Source: Synechococcus sp. 1G10
GTDB taxonomy: Bacteria > Cyanobacteriota > Cyanobacteriia > PCC-6307 > Cyanobiaceae
Assembly (NCBI RefSeq): GCF_002252625.1
Contig: NZ_NQKW01000004.1
Location: 1-64,000 of the forward strand
Length of the DNA: 64,000 nucleotides
Direction of reading: 5' to 3'
Below the pieces are notes generated by a model. It was not told the origin of the DNA, ran no database searches, and was given only the letters and a program-made list of their open reading frames with translations. This document shows, in pieces, positions 36,963 to 45,026 of this stretch. Position 1 is the stretch's first letter. Each line of letters begins with the position of its first letter. A program made the translations under genes and the position numbers.

Positions 36963-38486
36963 ATGGCTCTGAGTTTCAGCGAACTCCAGCGACAGTTGCG
37001 ACCGGAATGGGGCGAGTTCCATCCAGGCAGCGACCAGAACGGTGGTAGCGAGGGGGGCAACGAGGGCTGGGATCTGCTGGTGGTGCCCTCACTCAGCCTC
37101 GATCACCATCAGATGGCGCTGGTAACCGGTGCCCACCACTACGAGGAACGGCAGCTGTTCTCGCTGATCCGCCTGCGCGACCCCGGCGTGCGGGCGGTGT
37201 ACATCACCAGCAAGCTGCTGCCTGAACTGGTGGTGGATGCCGTGCTGGAGCTGCTGCCAGGGGTGCCCGCCTCCCACGCCCGCCGGCGACTGCACCTGTT
37301 CGACACGGACGATGCTTCAAGTCGGCCCCTCACCGAGAAGCTGCTGGAGCGGCCGGCGCTGCTGGGGCGCATCCGCGAGCGCCTGCGGCCGGGGCGCAGC
37401 TTCATGACCTGCTTCAACGTGACCGAGCAGGAGAAGCAACTCTCCGAGCGCCTGCAGGTGCCGCTGCTGGGCACCGATCCAGCCCTGAGTCACTGGGGCG
37501 GCAAGGCCGGCAGCCGCGAGCTGTTCCGCCACTGCGCTGTGCCCCATCCGCCCGGCAGCGCCCTGGTCCATGACCTCGAGGCCCTCGCCGAAGTCACGGC
37601 TGAGCTGTGGGAAGCCCACCCCGAGCTGAGCCGGGTGGTTGTGAAACTGGACCAGGGATTCAGCGGCGAAGGCAATGCCCCCCTGGAGCTGGAGCCCCTG
37701 CAACTGGCGGAGCTGAGCGGCCGGGAGCGCCGAGCTCGCCTGCGTGAGGCCCTCGAGACCCTGGCGATGCCACCACCCCAGTGGCGCCAGTTGCTGCAGG
37801 AGCAGGGGGCCCTGGTGGAGGCCTGGCTGCTGGGAGGCGACGAGCTGGCCTCACCGAGCGTGCAGGGGATGATCCACCCGGGCGGCGCGGTGGAGGTGCT
37901 CTCCACCCATGAGCAGGTGCTCGGCGGAGTGAGCGGACAGACCTACCTGGGTTGTACCTTTCCCGCCCAGACGCAGTACCGGGCCGAGCTGATGCGTCAC
38001 GGGCTGGCGGTGGGCCAGGCCCTGGCGGCAGAGGGCGCCCTGGAGCGCTACGCGGTGGATTTCGTGGCGCGCCGCTTCGGCGAGCACTGGGATCTGCAGG
38101 CGATCGAGGTGAACCTGCGCAAGGGCGGCACCACCCACCCCTATATGGCCCTGCGCTATGCCACCAACGGCCGCATCGATGGCGCCAGCGGCCTGTTCCG
38201 CTCCCCCACCGGCCAGTCGCTGTTCTATGCCGCCACCGATAACCTCTGCGACCCGAGGCTGCAGGGGCTGCTGCCGGTGGACCTGATCGACATCGTGGCC
38301 GCCGCCGGACTGCACTTCGACCCGGCCGCACTGCACGGCAGCGTGTTCCACCTGCTGGGCTGCCTCTCGGAATTCGGCAAGCTGGGCATGACCTGCATCG
38401 GCCGCAGTCCCGAGGAAGCTGAACGCATCTACGCGGCCACCAGGGAGCGACTGATCGCGGGGGCCGAGGAGCTGAAGCAGGCCTGA
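36963..38486 (+). CDS. PGM1-like ATP-grasp carboxylate-amine/peptide ligase
   Basis: A 507-residue ATP-grasp enzyme resembling the PGM1-related peptide ligases common in cyanobacteria. Seen: RSFMTCFNVTEQEKQLSERL, the substrate region GTDPALSHWGGKAGSRELFR, nucleotide-binding RVVVKLDQGFSGEGNAPLEL, and the metal-binding end LQAIEVNLRKGGTTHPYMAL. The C-terminal LLPVDLIDIVAAAGLHF and LSEFGKLGMTCIG fit the PGM1_C module. In pheganomycin synthesis PGM1 joins a non-protein amino acid to a peptide; the cyanobacterial substrate is unknown. It sits between an MscS channel and a DUF427 gene. Confidence 0.8.
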   Translation: MALSFSELQRQLRPEWGEFHPGSDQNGGSEGGNEGWDLLVVPSLSLDHHQMALVTGAHHYEERQLFSLIRLRDPGVRAVYITSKLLPELVVDAVLELLPGVPASHARRRLHLFDTDDASSRPLTEKLLERPALLGRIRERLRPGRSFMTCFNVTEQEKQLSERLQVPLLGTDPALSHWGGKAGSRELFRHCAVPHPPGSALVHDLEALAEVTAELWEAHPELSRVVVKLDQGFSGEGNAPLELEPLQLAELSGRERRARLREALETLAMPPPQWRQLLQEQGALVEAWLLGGDELASPSVQGMIHPGGAVEVLSTHEQVLGGVSGQTYLGCTFPAQTQYRAELMRHGLAVGQALAAEGALERYAVDFVARRFGEHWDLQAIEVNLRKGGTTHPYMALRYATNGRIDGASGLFRSPTGQSLFYAATDNLCDPRLQGLLPVDLIDIVAAAGLHFDPAALHGSVFHLLGCLSEFGKLGMTCIGRSPEEAERIYAATRERLIAGAEELKQA

Positions 38487-38533
38487 GCAGATCCGCAAGC
38501 TGGCCGCCACAACCGGCTCACCTGGGCTCCAGG

Positions 38534-38836
38534 ATGAAAGACCCTTGCTGCACTGCCATGGAAGCCCGCTGGAACGACGCCGTGATCGCCAGCAGTGACG
38601 ACATCGTGAAACTCGAAGGCAACGCCTACTTCCCCTCCGAGGCGTTGGTCAGCGAGCACTTACGGCCGTCATCACACCGCAGCGTCTGTGGCTGGAAGGG
38701 CGAAGCCCACTACTACGACGTGGTGGTGGGGGATCAGGTGAACGCGAATGCGGCCTGGTTCTACCCCGAGCCCAAACAGGCCGCCAGTGAGATCAAGGGC
38801 CGGGTGGCCTTCTGGAAAGGCGTGCGCGTGAGCTGA
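38534..38836 (+). CDS. DUF427 domain protein
   Basis: A 100-residue protein nearly all made of a DUF427 domain: ARWNDAVIASSDDIVKLEGN, YFPSEALVSEHL, the WKGEAHYYDVVVGD core and AAWFYPEPKQAASEIKGRVA. The family forms a small beta-tent fold; function is not known. ATG 38534 or ATG 38558 (MEARWNDAV) could be the start. A second, longer DUF427 gene lies at 42.2-42.7 kb. It follows the ATP-grasp gene after about 47 bases. Confidence 0.85.
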   Translation: MKDPCCTAMEARWNDAVIASSDDIVKLEGNAYFPSEALVSEHLRPSSHRSVCGWKGEAHYYDVVVGDQVNANAAWFYPEPKQAASEIKGRVAFWKGVRVS

Positions 38837-38844
38837 ATCCGCTC

Positions 38845-39468
38845 TCAGATCAGCAGCAGCTCCGGCTGGGGCAGGCCGTTCGCGCCATAGGCACGCTCCA
38901 GCACCAGCTCCCGTCCCGGTTGGGGCCGCCAGCACAGCCTCACCGCCAGGGGGTCTCCAAAGCGGCGCTCCAGGGCTGTGGTGAGGCTGAGGTCGTCCGT
39001 GAGCTGCCAGCAGCCACGGCCCGAACCATCGCCATCCGGCAGAACCGTGGCCCGCAGGGGCGCCGCCGGAGCCGGATCCACCACCCCGGGGCGGGCCTCC
39101 ACCACCACCACCACGCTCTCGAGCCGCTCGGCGCCGTGACGCACAACCAGCCGCCGCCGCCGCTGGCCATCCACGAGGCACAGCTCCATCACCGCCGGCC
39201 AGGGTCCCGTCTTGTCGGGGCCGAGGCTCCAGTGACCGTCAGGGCTGATCGCCATCAAGTCCGGCGGCTCGGCAAAGCGCATCGTCGCCACCTTGCCGGT
39301 GTTCAGGTAGGTGAGGGCCGCTTCGATCTGGCCGCCTGTCTCGTGCACATGCAGGCGTGTGCCGAAGCGCTCGCTCTCAAGGCCCTGGCCGTCCAGGCGA
39401 ATGAAGCTGCCCTCCCAGTGGCCGGCATTGTGCGCCAGCAGGGTGGTGCGGCGATCGAAGCTGGGCAC
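38845..39468 (-). CDS. DUF3598-like lipocalin-fold protein
   Basis: A 207-residue soluble beta-rich protein. The N-terminal HNAGHWEGSFIRLDGQGLES and the later AALTYLNTGKVATMRFAEP and LERAYGANGLPQPELLLI resemble the DUF3598 family of cyanobacteria, related in fold to bilin-binding lipocalins such as CpcT, though no lyase motif is evident. The start is GTG 39468. It is convergent with the DUF427 gene (8-base gap) and lies 45 bases downstream of the transporter gene on the same strand. Confidence 0.65.
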   Translation of the reverse strand: MPSFDRRTTLLAHNAGHWEGSFIRLDGQGLESERFGTRLHVHETGGQIEAALTYLNTGKVATMRFAEPPDLMAISPDGHWSLGPDKTGPWPAVMELCLVDGQRRRRLVVRHGAERLESVVVVVEARPGVVDPAPAAPLRATVLPDGDGSGRGCWQLTDDLSLTTALERRFGDPLAVRLCWRPQPGRELVLERAYGANGLPQPELLLI

Positions 39469-39513
39469 GGGCGGGCCAAAAGCGGAAGGGCCCGATGCTG
39501 GCAGGTTGATGGG

Positions 39514-40557
39514 TTAAGGATTGGCCTCCTGCTGGGTGGTATCCGCCTGGACCGGCGAGCCGGCCTCCCCGCTCTCCTTGCCCCAGCCCAGGATCATGCC
39601 TGTGACGGGAATCGCCAGGAACACCCCCAGCAGACCCGCCAGCCGCTCGCCGATGAACAGGGCAAAGAACAGCACCACTGGCCTGATCTCCAGGGCACGG
39701 CCCATCACCCGGGGATGGATGAAGTTGTCCTGGACCTGCTGCAGCACCACCGAGGCGATCACCACCTGCAGGGCCAGCCACTGCCCCTGGGTCAGGAACA
39801 CCAGGCTGGAGGCCACGATCACCCCGAGAGTGGCGCCGATGCCGGGGATGGCATCCAGCACTCCCACCAGGATCGCCAGGATCAGGGAGAACTTCACCCC
39901 CAGCACGGCGAACACCAGGAAACTGGCGAGGCTGAGAAAGATCATCAGCGTGATCTGACCTCTGAGGAACCCCAGCACGTTCTTCTGCACGCTGCGGTCG
40001 AAGCGCTCGCGCACATCCTCCGGAAGCAGGCGCAAGGCCTGGCTCCAGGTGGCCCCGTTGTCGATCAGCATGTAAGCCACGATCACCAGCAGAAACACTC
40101 CGCCGAAGACGTTGGAGAAAGCGCCGCCGATCACCCCCAGGCCCGTGCCGAGGCTGGCGCGCAGCAGCTCCAGCACTTGCTGGAGGTTGATCGTTTTCAG
40201 GAACCCGTGAAAGGGAAGATCGGGGCGTTGCAGACCCAGCATCAGATCGTTGATCAGGCTGCTGCCCTGGTTGATCAGTTGGAAGCCGAGCACCGCCACG
40301 AAAAAGCTGGCCACCCCGATGCCGGCCAACAAGGTGAGCAGGATCGCCAGCCCACGGCTGCACCCCAGTCGCACCAGCCGCCGCACCGGGTAGTCCAGCA
40401 CCACCGCCAGCACCGCCGCCGCGGTGAACAGGGACAACACCACACGGAAATAGTCGATCAGCTGCACCACCGCCCAGCCAGAGGCCAGCAGCAACAGGAA
40501 ACGCAGCAGGGCGGAATGGCTCAGCCGCTGCCAGGCCGGGCCGTTGGGGTCGTTCAT
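39514..40557 (-). CDS. AI-2E family transporter / permease
   Basis: A 347-residue polytopic protein with about eight spans (LLRFLLLLASGWAVVQLIDY, VLSLFTAAAVLAVVLDYPVR, GLAILLTLLAGIGVASFFVA and others) and the family signature FSLILAILVGVLDAIPGIGA plus VQDNFIHPRVMGRALEIRPV. Members export autoinducer-2, or more often act as Na+/H+ antiporters or unknown permeases; AI-2 export is not implied here. ATG 40557 is supported by family length. Confidence 0.88.
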   Translation of the reverse strand: MNDPNGPAWQRLSHSALLRFLLLLASGWAVVQLIDYFRVVLSLFTAAAVLAVVLDYPVRRLVRLGCSRGLAILLTLLAGIGVASFFVAVLGFQLINQGSSLINDLMLGLQRPDLPFHGFLKTINLQQVLELLRASLGTGLGVIGGAFSNVFGGVFLLVIVAYMLIDNGATWSQALRLLPEDVRERFDRSVQKNVLGFLRGQITLMIFLSLASFLVFAVLGVKFSLILAILVGVLDAIPGIGATLGVIVASSLVFLTQGQWLALQVVIASVVLQQVQDNFIHPRVMGRALEIRPVVLFFALFIGERLAGLLGVFLAIPVTGMILGWGKESGEAGSPVQADTTQQEANP

Positions 40558-40704
40558 GGAGCTCGAAAGAGAGCGGCGCTGGTGCCAACCATGCTCCCGA
40601 ACAGAGCCATCGGCCCAAAGATTCCCTGAGCACAGACGAATCCGGACACAAATGAGCGGATTGGCTTAAGGCGGAGGCCCGCCAGGCCCGGAGCGGCTGC
40701 CTAA

Positions 40705-40908
40705 GGTGTTAATCCTTACAAATTCAGGGTTCTGCGCGCCTCCCCTCTGCTCGAGACTTCTCCCCCCGAGTCCCGCTCCAGCCCGTCTGCCAGCGGCGTC
40801 CGGTATGGAGATTTCGTTCTCAAGCCCTTCATCGCCAGCGACGATCGCCTCGCCACCTGGCAGATCCTGAGCACGGTCGGGGCTTACCTGCTGCTCTGGG
40901 CCATCACC
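40705..40908 (+). other. In-frame desaturase N-terminal sequence without a standard start codon
   Basis: The reading frame of the desaturase at 40909-41868 stays open back to 40705, after TAA 40702-40704. It reads desaturase-like residues immediately upstream (YGDFVLKPFIASDDRLATWQ, then ILSTVGAYLLLWAI), but has no ATG, GTG or TTG. CTG codons occur at 40732 and 40747. An ATG at 40805 is in the +1 frame and soon hits a stop. Upstream, 40558-40704 carries only the divergent promoter region of the transporter and shows no gene. Confidence 0.55.
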
Positions 40909-41868
40909 GTGGTCGTGGCTCGGCTCTGGCTCTGGCTCACGCCACCGCTGCTGCTGGTGCTGGTACTGCTCTCAGGGCGCTGCTTCTCGCTGATGCACGA
41001 CTGCGGTCACTACTCCCTGTTCAGCACGAAACGGCTGAACAGGGCGGCGGGATTCCTGCTGGGCGTCATCAACGCCATCCCCCAGTACCCCTGGTCGCAG
41101 GGACACGCCTACCACCACAAGCACAACGGCAACTGGGACCTCTACCGGGGACCCTCAGCCCTGATCAGCCTGGAGCAGTACGAGCAGCTCAGCCCGCGCA
41201 GTCAATGGGTGTACCGGCTGCTGCGCCACCCGTTGATGCTCTTCCCCGGCGGCTTCTTCTACCTGGTGATCAAGCCCAGGCTGGCCCTGCTCCTGGGAAC
41301 AGCCCAGTTCCTAGGCCATGTCAGCACCAGGCTCCGCGCCGACTGGCCCACACCATGGTCCGAACTCATCCTCTCGTTCAAATCCCGCCATTGGTACAGC
41401 AGAGCCGAATTCATCGATCTGCTGCTCAACAACATCTGCGTGATCGTCAGCTGGGTGCTGCTGTGCCACTGGATCGGGGCCGGCCTGTTCTGGAGCCTCT
41501 ACTCGCTGGTGATGGCCGCATCAGCAGCGCTGTTCATCTGCATCTTCTTCGTTCAGCACAACTTCGAGGGGTCCTACGCCCACCGCAGCGAGGGGTGGGA
41601 CCCTATCGAGGGCGCGATCGCCGGTACCAGCCTGCTGGTGCTCCCCGGGATCCTGAACTGGTTCACAGCTGACATCGGCTGCCACAACATCCATCACCTC
41701 TGCGAGCGCATTCCGAACTACCACCTGCGGGCCTGCCAGGAGCGCAATGCTTCCCTGCTGACTGGGGCAACGCGCCTGACCATCGCCGACATCCGGCGCT
41801 GCTTCAAGTATGTGCTCTGGGATCGGGACGGCGAAACGCTGCAGCCCGTCCCCAGCGGCTCGAACTGA
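40909..41868 (+). CDS. Membrane fatty acid desaturase
   Basis: A di-iron acyl-lipid desaturase. The three histidine boxes are present: HDCGH (about residue 30), HAYHH (about 66-70) and HNIHH near residue 260 in DIGCHNIHHLCERIPNYHL. Hydrophobic spans lie between. The first standard start is GTG 40909, but that would remove most of the first membrane helix and the conserved LKPF segment, so the true protein is probably 35 to 65 residues longer (see the entry just upstream). Regiospecificity cannot be assigned; the pattern is of the DesA/omega-type family. GC content is a little below that of neighbours. Confidence 0.85.
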   Translation: MVVARLWLWLTPPLLLVLVLLSGRCFSLMHDCGHYSLFSTKRLNRAAGFLLGVINAIPQYPWSQGHAYHHKHNGNWDLYRGPSALISLEQYEQLSPRSQWVYRLLRHPLMLFPGGFFYLVIKPRLALLLGTAQFLGHVSTRLRADWPTPWSELILSFKSRHWYSRAEFIDLLLNNICVIVSWVLLCHWIGAGLFWSLYSLVMAASAALFICIFFVQHNFEGSYAHRSEGWDPIEGAIAGTSLLVLPGILNWFTADIGCHNIHHLCERIPNYHLRACQERNASLLTGATRLTIADIRRCFKYVLWDRDGETLQPVPSGSN

Positions 41869-42001
41869 GCGGAGCACCGCACAACGCAGAACGCAGCACC
41901 AGACCGACTGACTTGGTTCGGCTCTTAAAAAAGCTGTGGCATCCCTGGCCTTCAGCTGACCCCAGAGATAAGTTCTGCAGATTCCCCGCACACGAGACGC
42001 C

Positions 42002-42190
42002 ATGGGCATGGGCGAACTCTTTCTCGAGAGTCTTTCGAGCGGAGTGATCACGGAAGCGGAGATCAACTGGGTGGCGGCTCAGCAGAGTGGCTTCAACCGC
42101 CAGGAGGAGGCTGTGGCTCTCAAGCTCGGACGTCTTCTCGACTCCGGCCGCATCCAGATCGGTTGCCGCGTCCCTCCAGCCGCCGCTTGA
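42002..42190 (+). CDS. Small conserved hypothetical protein
   Basis: A 62-residue protein (GELFLESLSSGVITEAEINW, then EEAVALKLGRLLDSGRIQIG). Its helical, amphipathic character and clean start suggest a real gene; I have the impression of similar picocyanobacterial proteins but cannot name a family. It lies alone, 130 bases after the desaturase, and is convergent with the DUF427 gene, 10 bases away. Confidence 0.6.
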   Translation: MGMGELFLESLSSGVITEAEINWVAAQQSGFNRQEEAVALKLGRLLDSGRIQIGCRVPPAAA

Positions 42191-42200
42191 GCTACCTGTC

Positions 42201-42698
42201 TCAGATCAGCTCTGGATGGGCCGGATCCCCCTTGAACGGCCCCTCCACACTGGATGTGATCCAACCCCCGTAAAAGCCTCCGGGCTGGGGAATCACCCTC
42301 TCGCCGTCCAGCCAGCAGCCATCCATCAGGGCCGGGTAAAGCGCGAACCAACCGGCGAGAGCCGCAAAAGCTGCTGTCGGCTGCGGATACGACCACACCG
42401 CCCGCTCCAGCCGGCGCTCACCCACCACCACGTCGTAGTAGCGGGCCAGGCCTTTCCATTCACAGAAGCTGCGTCCTGCCGCGGGCTCAAGCAGCTCCAG
42501 GCGCACGTCTTCTGGCGGCAGGTAATAGGTGGGGGGATGGAAGGTCTCGAGCACCTTCAGCGAGCGGCGGGTTTCCGCCAGCAGCTTCCCCAGAGCCCGC
42601 ACCTCAACCAAAGCCCCGCTGGGCACCAGCGCCGGTGGACGCGGATAGTCACAGACGCGCTCCCGTTCTTGGCCCTCCAGCGGCTCGCTGCTCCCCAT
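42201..42698 (-). CDS. DUF427 domain protein (long form)
   Basis: A 165-residue protein with a DUF427 domain in its middle: LKVLETFHPPTYYLPPEDVR, SFCEWKGLARYYDVVVGERR and AVWSYPQPTAAFAALAGWFA. An N-terminal extension of about 45 residues and a C-terminal segment ending FYGGWITSSVEGPF follow. It shares the EWKG/YYDVVVG core with the short DUF427 protein at 38.5 kb. Divergent from the rhomboid gene with about 30 bases between starts. Confidence 0.87.
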   Translation of the reverse strand: MGSSEPLEGQERERVCDYPRPPALVPSGALVEVRALGKLLAETRRSLKVLETFHPPTYYLPPEDVRLELLEPAAGRSFCEWKGLARYYDVVVGERRLERAVWSYPQPTAAFAALAGWFALYPALMDGCWLDGERVIPQPGGFYGGWITSSVEGPFKGDPAHPELI

Positions 42699-42728
42699 TC
42701 ACTGGTCCTGGCCATGACAATAGTCAGC

Positions 42729-43340
42729 ATGGCTAACCCCACACCCATTCGCCAACGCCCGCGCCAGGGTCTGGATCGCCTCCTGAACCGGCTCGGCGGC
42801 ACCGCCATGATCCCCCTGCTGATCCTCTCGGTGGCCTGGGGACAGGAACTGATCGATCAGATCGTGTTCGGTGGGCGCTGGAACCTGCCGATGCTGCCCG
42901 GAGGCTCGTTCCTGGGGGTGCTCACCGCCCCGTTCAGCCACGGCGATCTGGGCCACCTGCTGGGCAACAGCCTCTGGTTCCTGCCCCTCTCCTGGCTGGT
43001 GCTGCTCAAGAGCTGGCACGACTACCTGGCGGTCTGGGTGGGGGTGTATGTGATGGCGATCCCGGTGTGGCTGTTCTCCAGCAATGGCAACCACGGGCTC
43101 TCCGGCGTGGTATTTGCGTTGGTGGGCTACCTGATCGTGATCGGCTTCCTGGAGCGGCGCCCACTGCCCCTGCTGCTCTCGCTGTTCAGCCTCGTGAGCT
43201 ATGGCGGTTTCCTCCCAGGCCTGCTGCCCTTCTTCACCCCGGCGGGGGTGAGCTGGATCGGCCACCTGAGCGGCTTCGTGGGTGGAGTGCTCGCCGCCTT
43301 CGCCGTTTACAGGGAACCCTCCCGCTTCGCGGGGAGATGA
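42729..43340 (+). CDS. Rhomboid-family intramembrane serine protease
   Basis: A 203-residue six-span protein. Catalytic features are present: the oxyanion-side HLLGNS motif, the nucleophile in NHGLSGVVFALVGYL (GxSG) and the catalytic His in SWIGHLSGFVGGVLAAF. Rhomboids cleave membrane proteins within their spans; the substrate here is unknown. ATG 42729 is used; ATG 42714, five codons upstream, is also in frame. The downstream zinc-ribbon gene starts 8 bases after the stop. Confidence 0.88.
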   Translation: MANPTPIRQRPRQGLDRLLNRLGGTAMIPLLILSVAWGQELIDQIVFGGRWNLPMLPGGSFLGVLTAPFSHGDLGHLLGNSLWFLPLSWLVLLKSWHDYLAVWVGVYVMAIPVWLFSSNGNHGLSGVVFALVGYLIVIGFLERRPLPLLLSLFSLVSYGGFLPGLLPFFTPAGVSWIGHLSGFVGGVLAAFAVYREPSRFAGR

Positions 43341-43347
43341 GGCGCTG

Positions 43348-43632
43348 ATGTCCTGCCCCCGCTGCGGTAGCTGGGAAGTTCGCCGCGACCGCAGCCTGGC
43401 GGGCCGGATGGTGTGCGGCCGCTGCAGCCTGCCGCTCGGGCCAGGCGCCCAGCAGGCCTCCAGTGGTCTGCGGCGCCTGACGCTCGTGGGAAGCGGTGGC
43501 CGGGGTAACCGCCTGAACTGGCTGTTGCCGGTGGTGTTGCTGCTGGTACTCAGTGCCCTGCTGGCCTGGCTCAGCGAGCAACCGCAGCACAGGCAGATCC
43601 CGTTTGGCCAGGGGCAGGACCGTATTCGCTGA
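43348..43632 (+). CDS. Zinc-ribbon protein with a membrane anchor
   Basis: A 94-residue protein. The N-terminus MSCPRCGSWEVRRDRSLAGR followed by VCGRC gives two CxxC knuckles of a zinc ribbon. A Gly/Ser linker leads to one transmembrane helix (WLLPVVLLLVLSALLAWL) and a short polar tail. It is probably tail-anchored with the ribbon in the cytosol and co-transcribed with the rhomboid gene; it could be a substrate or adaptor, which is a guess from context. Confidence 0.7.
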   Translation: MSCPRCGSWEVRRDRSLAGRMVCGRCSLPLGPGAQQASSGLRRLTLVGSGGRGNRLNWLLPVVLLLVLSALLAWLSEQPQHRQIPFGQGQDRIR

Positions 43633-43640
43633 TCACGACG

Positions 43641-43676
43641 TCTCAGCCGGGGATGAATCTCTCAGCCGGGAATGAA
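43641..43676. repeat. Short direct repeat at the 3' end of the Nif11-like gene
   Basis: TCTCAGCCGGGGATGAA (43641-43657) is followed two bases later by TCTCAGCCGGGAATGAA (43660-43676), with one mismatch. On the minus strand the second unit encodes the end of the Nif11-like protein (FIPG and stop), so the first unit is a duplicate of that coding end lying just after the stop. Confidence 0.6.
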
Positions 43677-43907
43677 AGTGCGCAGCCGGCGAGCTTCCAT
43701 GCCGGCGCGATGTTGCAGTTCCTCGTCGCTCAGCTGGGCTTCCTCCCGCTGCTGGGCTGCCAGCACATCACGTTCTTCGATTGGGAAACCTTCCTGCCGG
43801 GCCAGCTTCAGGAAGGCCTCAAGGTCGAGCTGTTGCTGCAGCTGCTCCTGCAGAGATGCTGAGCTGCGGGCGTGGAGCAGGAAGGCGTCAAGTTGCTCAA
43901 GGCTCAC
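43662..43907 (-). CDS. Nif11-like leader peptide family protein
   Basis: An 81-residue acidic, helical protein: SLEQLDAFLLHARSSASLQE, LEAFLKLARQEGFPIEERDV and LSDEELQHRAGMEARRLRTF. The N-terminal half has the Nif11 leader pattern used in nitrile-hydratase/Nif11-type RiPP precursors. The C-terminus lacks Gly-Gly and Cys, so it does not look like a classical lanthipeptide core. GTG 43907 gives the usual MSLEQL start. No modification enzyme is next to it; a potassium channel gene lies 55 bases upstream on the same strand. Confidence 0.68.
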   Translation of the reverse strand: MSLEQLDAFLLHARSSASLQEQLQQQLDLEAFLKLARQEGFPIEERDVLAAQQREEAQLSDEELQHRAGMEARRLRTFIPG

Positions 43908-43962
43908 GGCAAAAGATCCATGACTTCCCTTTACTAGCCCAGACGGCGGCCAGACGGCGACT

Positions 43963-44748
43963 TCACTCGCCAGGGGGTTCGTCCCGGTCAGTCCTGACCA
44001 CCCTGCCGGAGGCATAGCGTCCGATCAGCAACCCCATCACGATGGCCATGTAGATCGGCCCGATCACGGTGAAGGCCACGGCACTCATCTGGGAGAGGGG
44101 AGTGGTCGGGAGCACGTCACCGAAGCCCACCGTGCTCAGGCAGACAAAGGCGAAGTAGTTGAGCCGGGCAAAATCCACCAGCTGTAAATGCGGACTGGCC
44201 TGGCTGATGGAGCCAGGGGCTAACAACGACGAACCCGGTTCGTGCAGGTTCGAATAACTGCCGGGCTGGATCGTCTCCAGACCCGTGAACAACAGGCCGG
44301 CGGTCAGGCCCAGCAGCAGGTATCCCGAAACAGCCCCCATCAGAACGCTGCCGTTCACCTGCGGTTCCTCCGCCAGAAATCCCACCAGACGCAGCACACT
44401 CCAGCCCACGAACAAGGTGGTGAGCACGAGCAGGGGCCAGCCGCTTTCGCGATGCGACAAGGGCGTGAAGTACCAGAACCACTGGGCCAACAGAGTGAGC
44501 AGACCGAGCAGGCGGTAGGGCAGATCCCTGGGATTGCCCGTGCCGTCATGACGGATCGAGCCTTCCAGCTCCACCACCAACAATGCGGTAGTCAGGCTGT
44601 AGCCAAACCCGGCGAGGCTTACCAGGTTCCTGGGCAGCGCCAGGCAGGTCATCACGAACAGGGTGATCAGCAGCAGGCGGACATAGAAGCGGTGACGCCG
44701 CCTGAGTCGTGCCTCGCTGGAGAGGCTGGCGCGAAGTGGGAAGCGCAA
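43963..44748 (-). CDS. Potassium-channel-like membrane protein
   Basis: A 261-residue protein with several N-terminal spans (VRLLLITLFVMTCLALPRNL, WPLLVLTTLFVGWSVLRLVG) and a C-terminal pore module: SVLMGAVSGYLLLGLTAGLL, pore loop FVCLSTVGFGDVLPTTPLS, and last helix AVAFTVIGPIYMAIVMGLLI. The selectivity filter TVGFGD is a common variant of TVGYGD. There is no RCK domain, only a short charged tail. The only start that includes the first span is TTG 44748. Likely role is K+ flux and membrane potential. Confidence 0.84.
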   Translation of the reverse strand: MRFPLRASLSSEARLRRRHRFYVRLLLITLFVMTCLALPRNLVSLAGFGYSLTTALLVVELEGSIRHDGTGNPRDLPYRLLGLLTLLAQWFWYFTPLSHRESGWPLLVLTTLFVGWSVLRLVGFLAEEPQVNGSVLMGAVSGYLLLGLTAGLLFTGLETIQPGSYSNLHEPGSSLLAPGSISQASPHLQLVDFARLNYFAFVCLSTVGFGDVLPTTPLSQMSAVAFTVIGPIYMAIVMGLLIGRYASGRVVRTDRDEPPGE

Positions 44749-45026
44749 AGGGATCAGCGGAGCTCCAGTGGACGGTCCGGCAGGCCGGCGGGCCTGAATC
44801 GCATTGTGACGAAGGCGAGGCGCTGAGCCAGCAGCTCAGGCGAAAAGAGAGCGCTGCTCCCTGGCTCGAGGCCATCGGCGAACCTGGGCGCGATGAGGGG
44901 ATCTCTCGCCCACTGCGGCTGAAACACACATCAAGGCCGACGTGACGTTCGGTTCTCACCCCCGCCAGCCGGGCCGGCGCCCCAACCCCTGCGCTTAGTT
45001 TGGCCTCATCAACGTGCTCCGCCACC

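Noticed and set aside
35105-37060. 651-codon minus-strand open frame over ribD and the MscS gene
   Set aside because: Antisense to two clear genes; composition (Gln, Pro, Arg rich) is typical of high-GC shadow frames and it has no family motif.
38920-40629. 569-codon plus-strand open frame over the DUF3598-like and AI-2E genes
   Set aside because: Antisense to two recognisable proteins; His/Gln-rich shadow composition.
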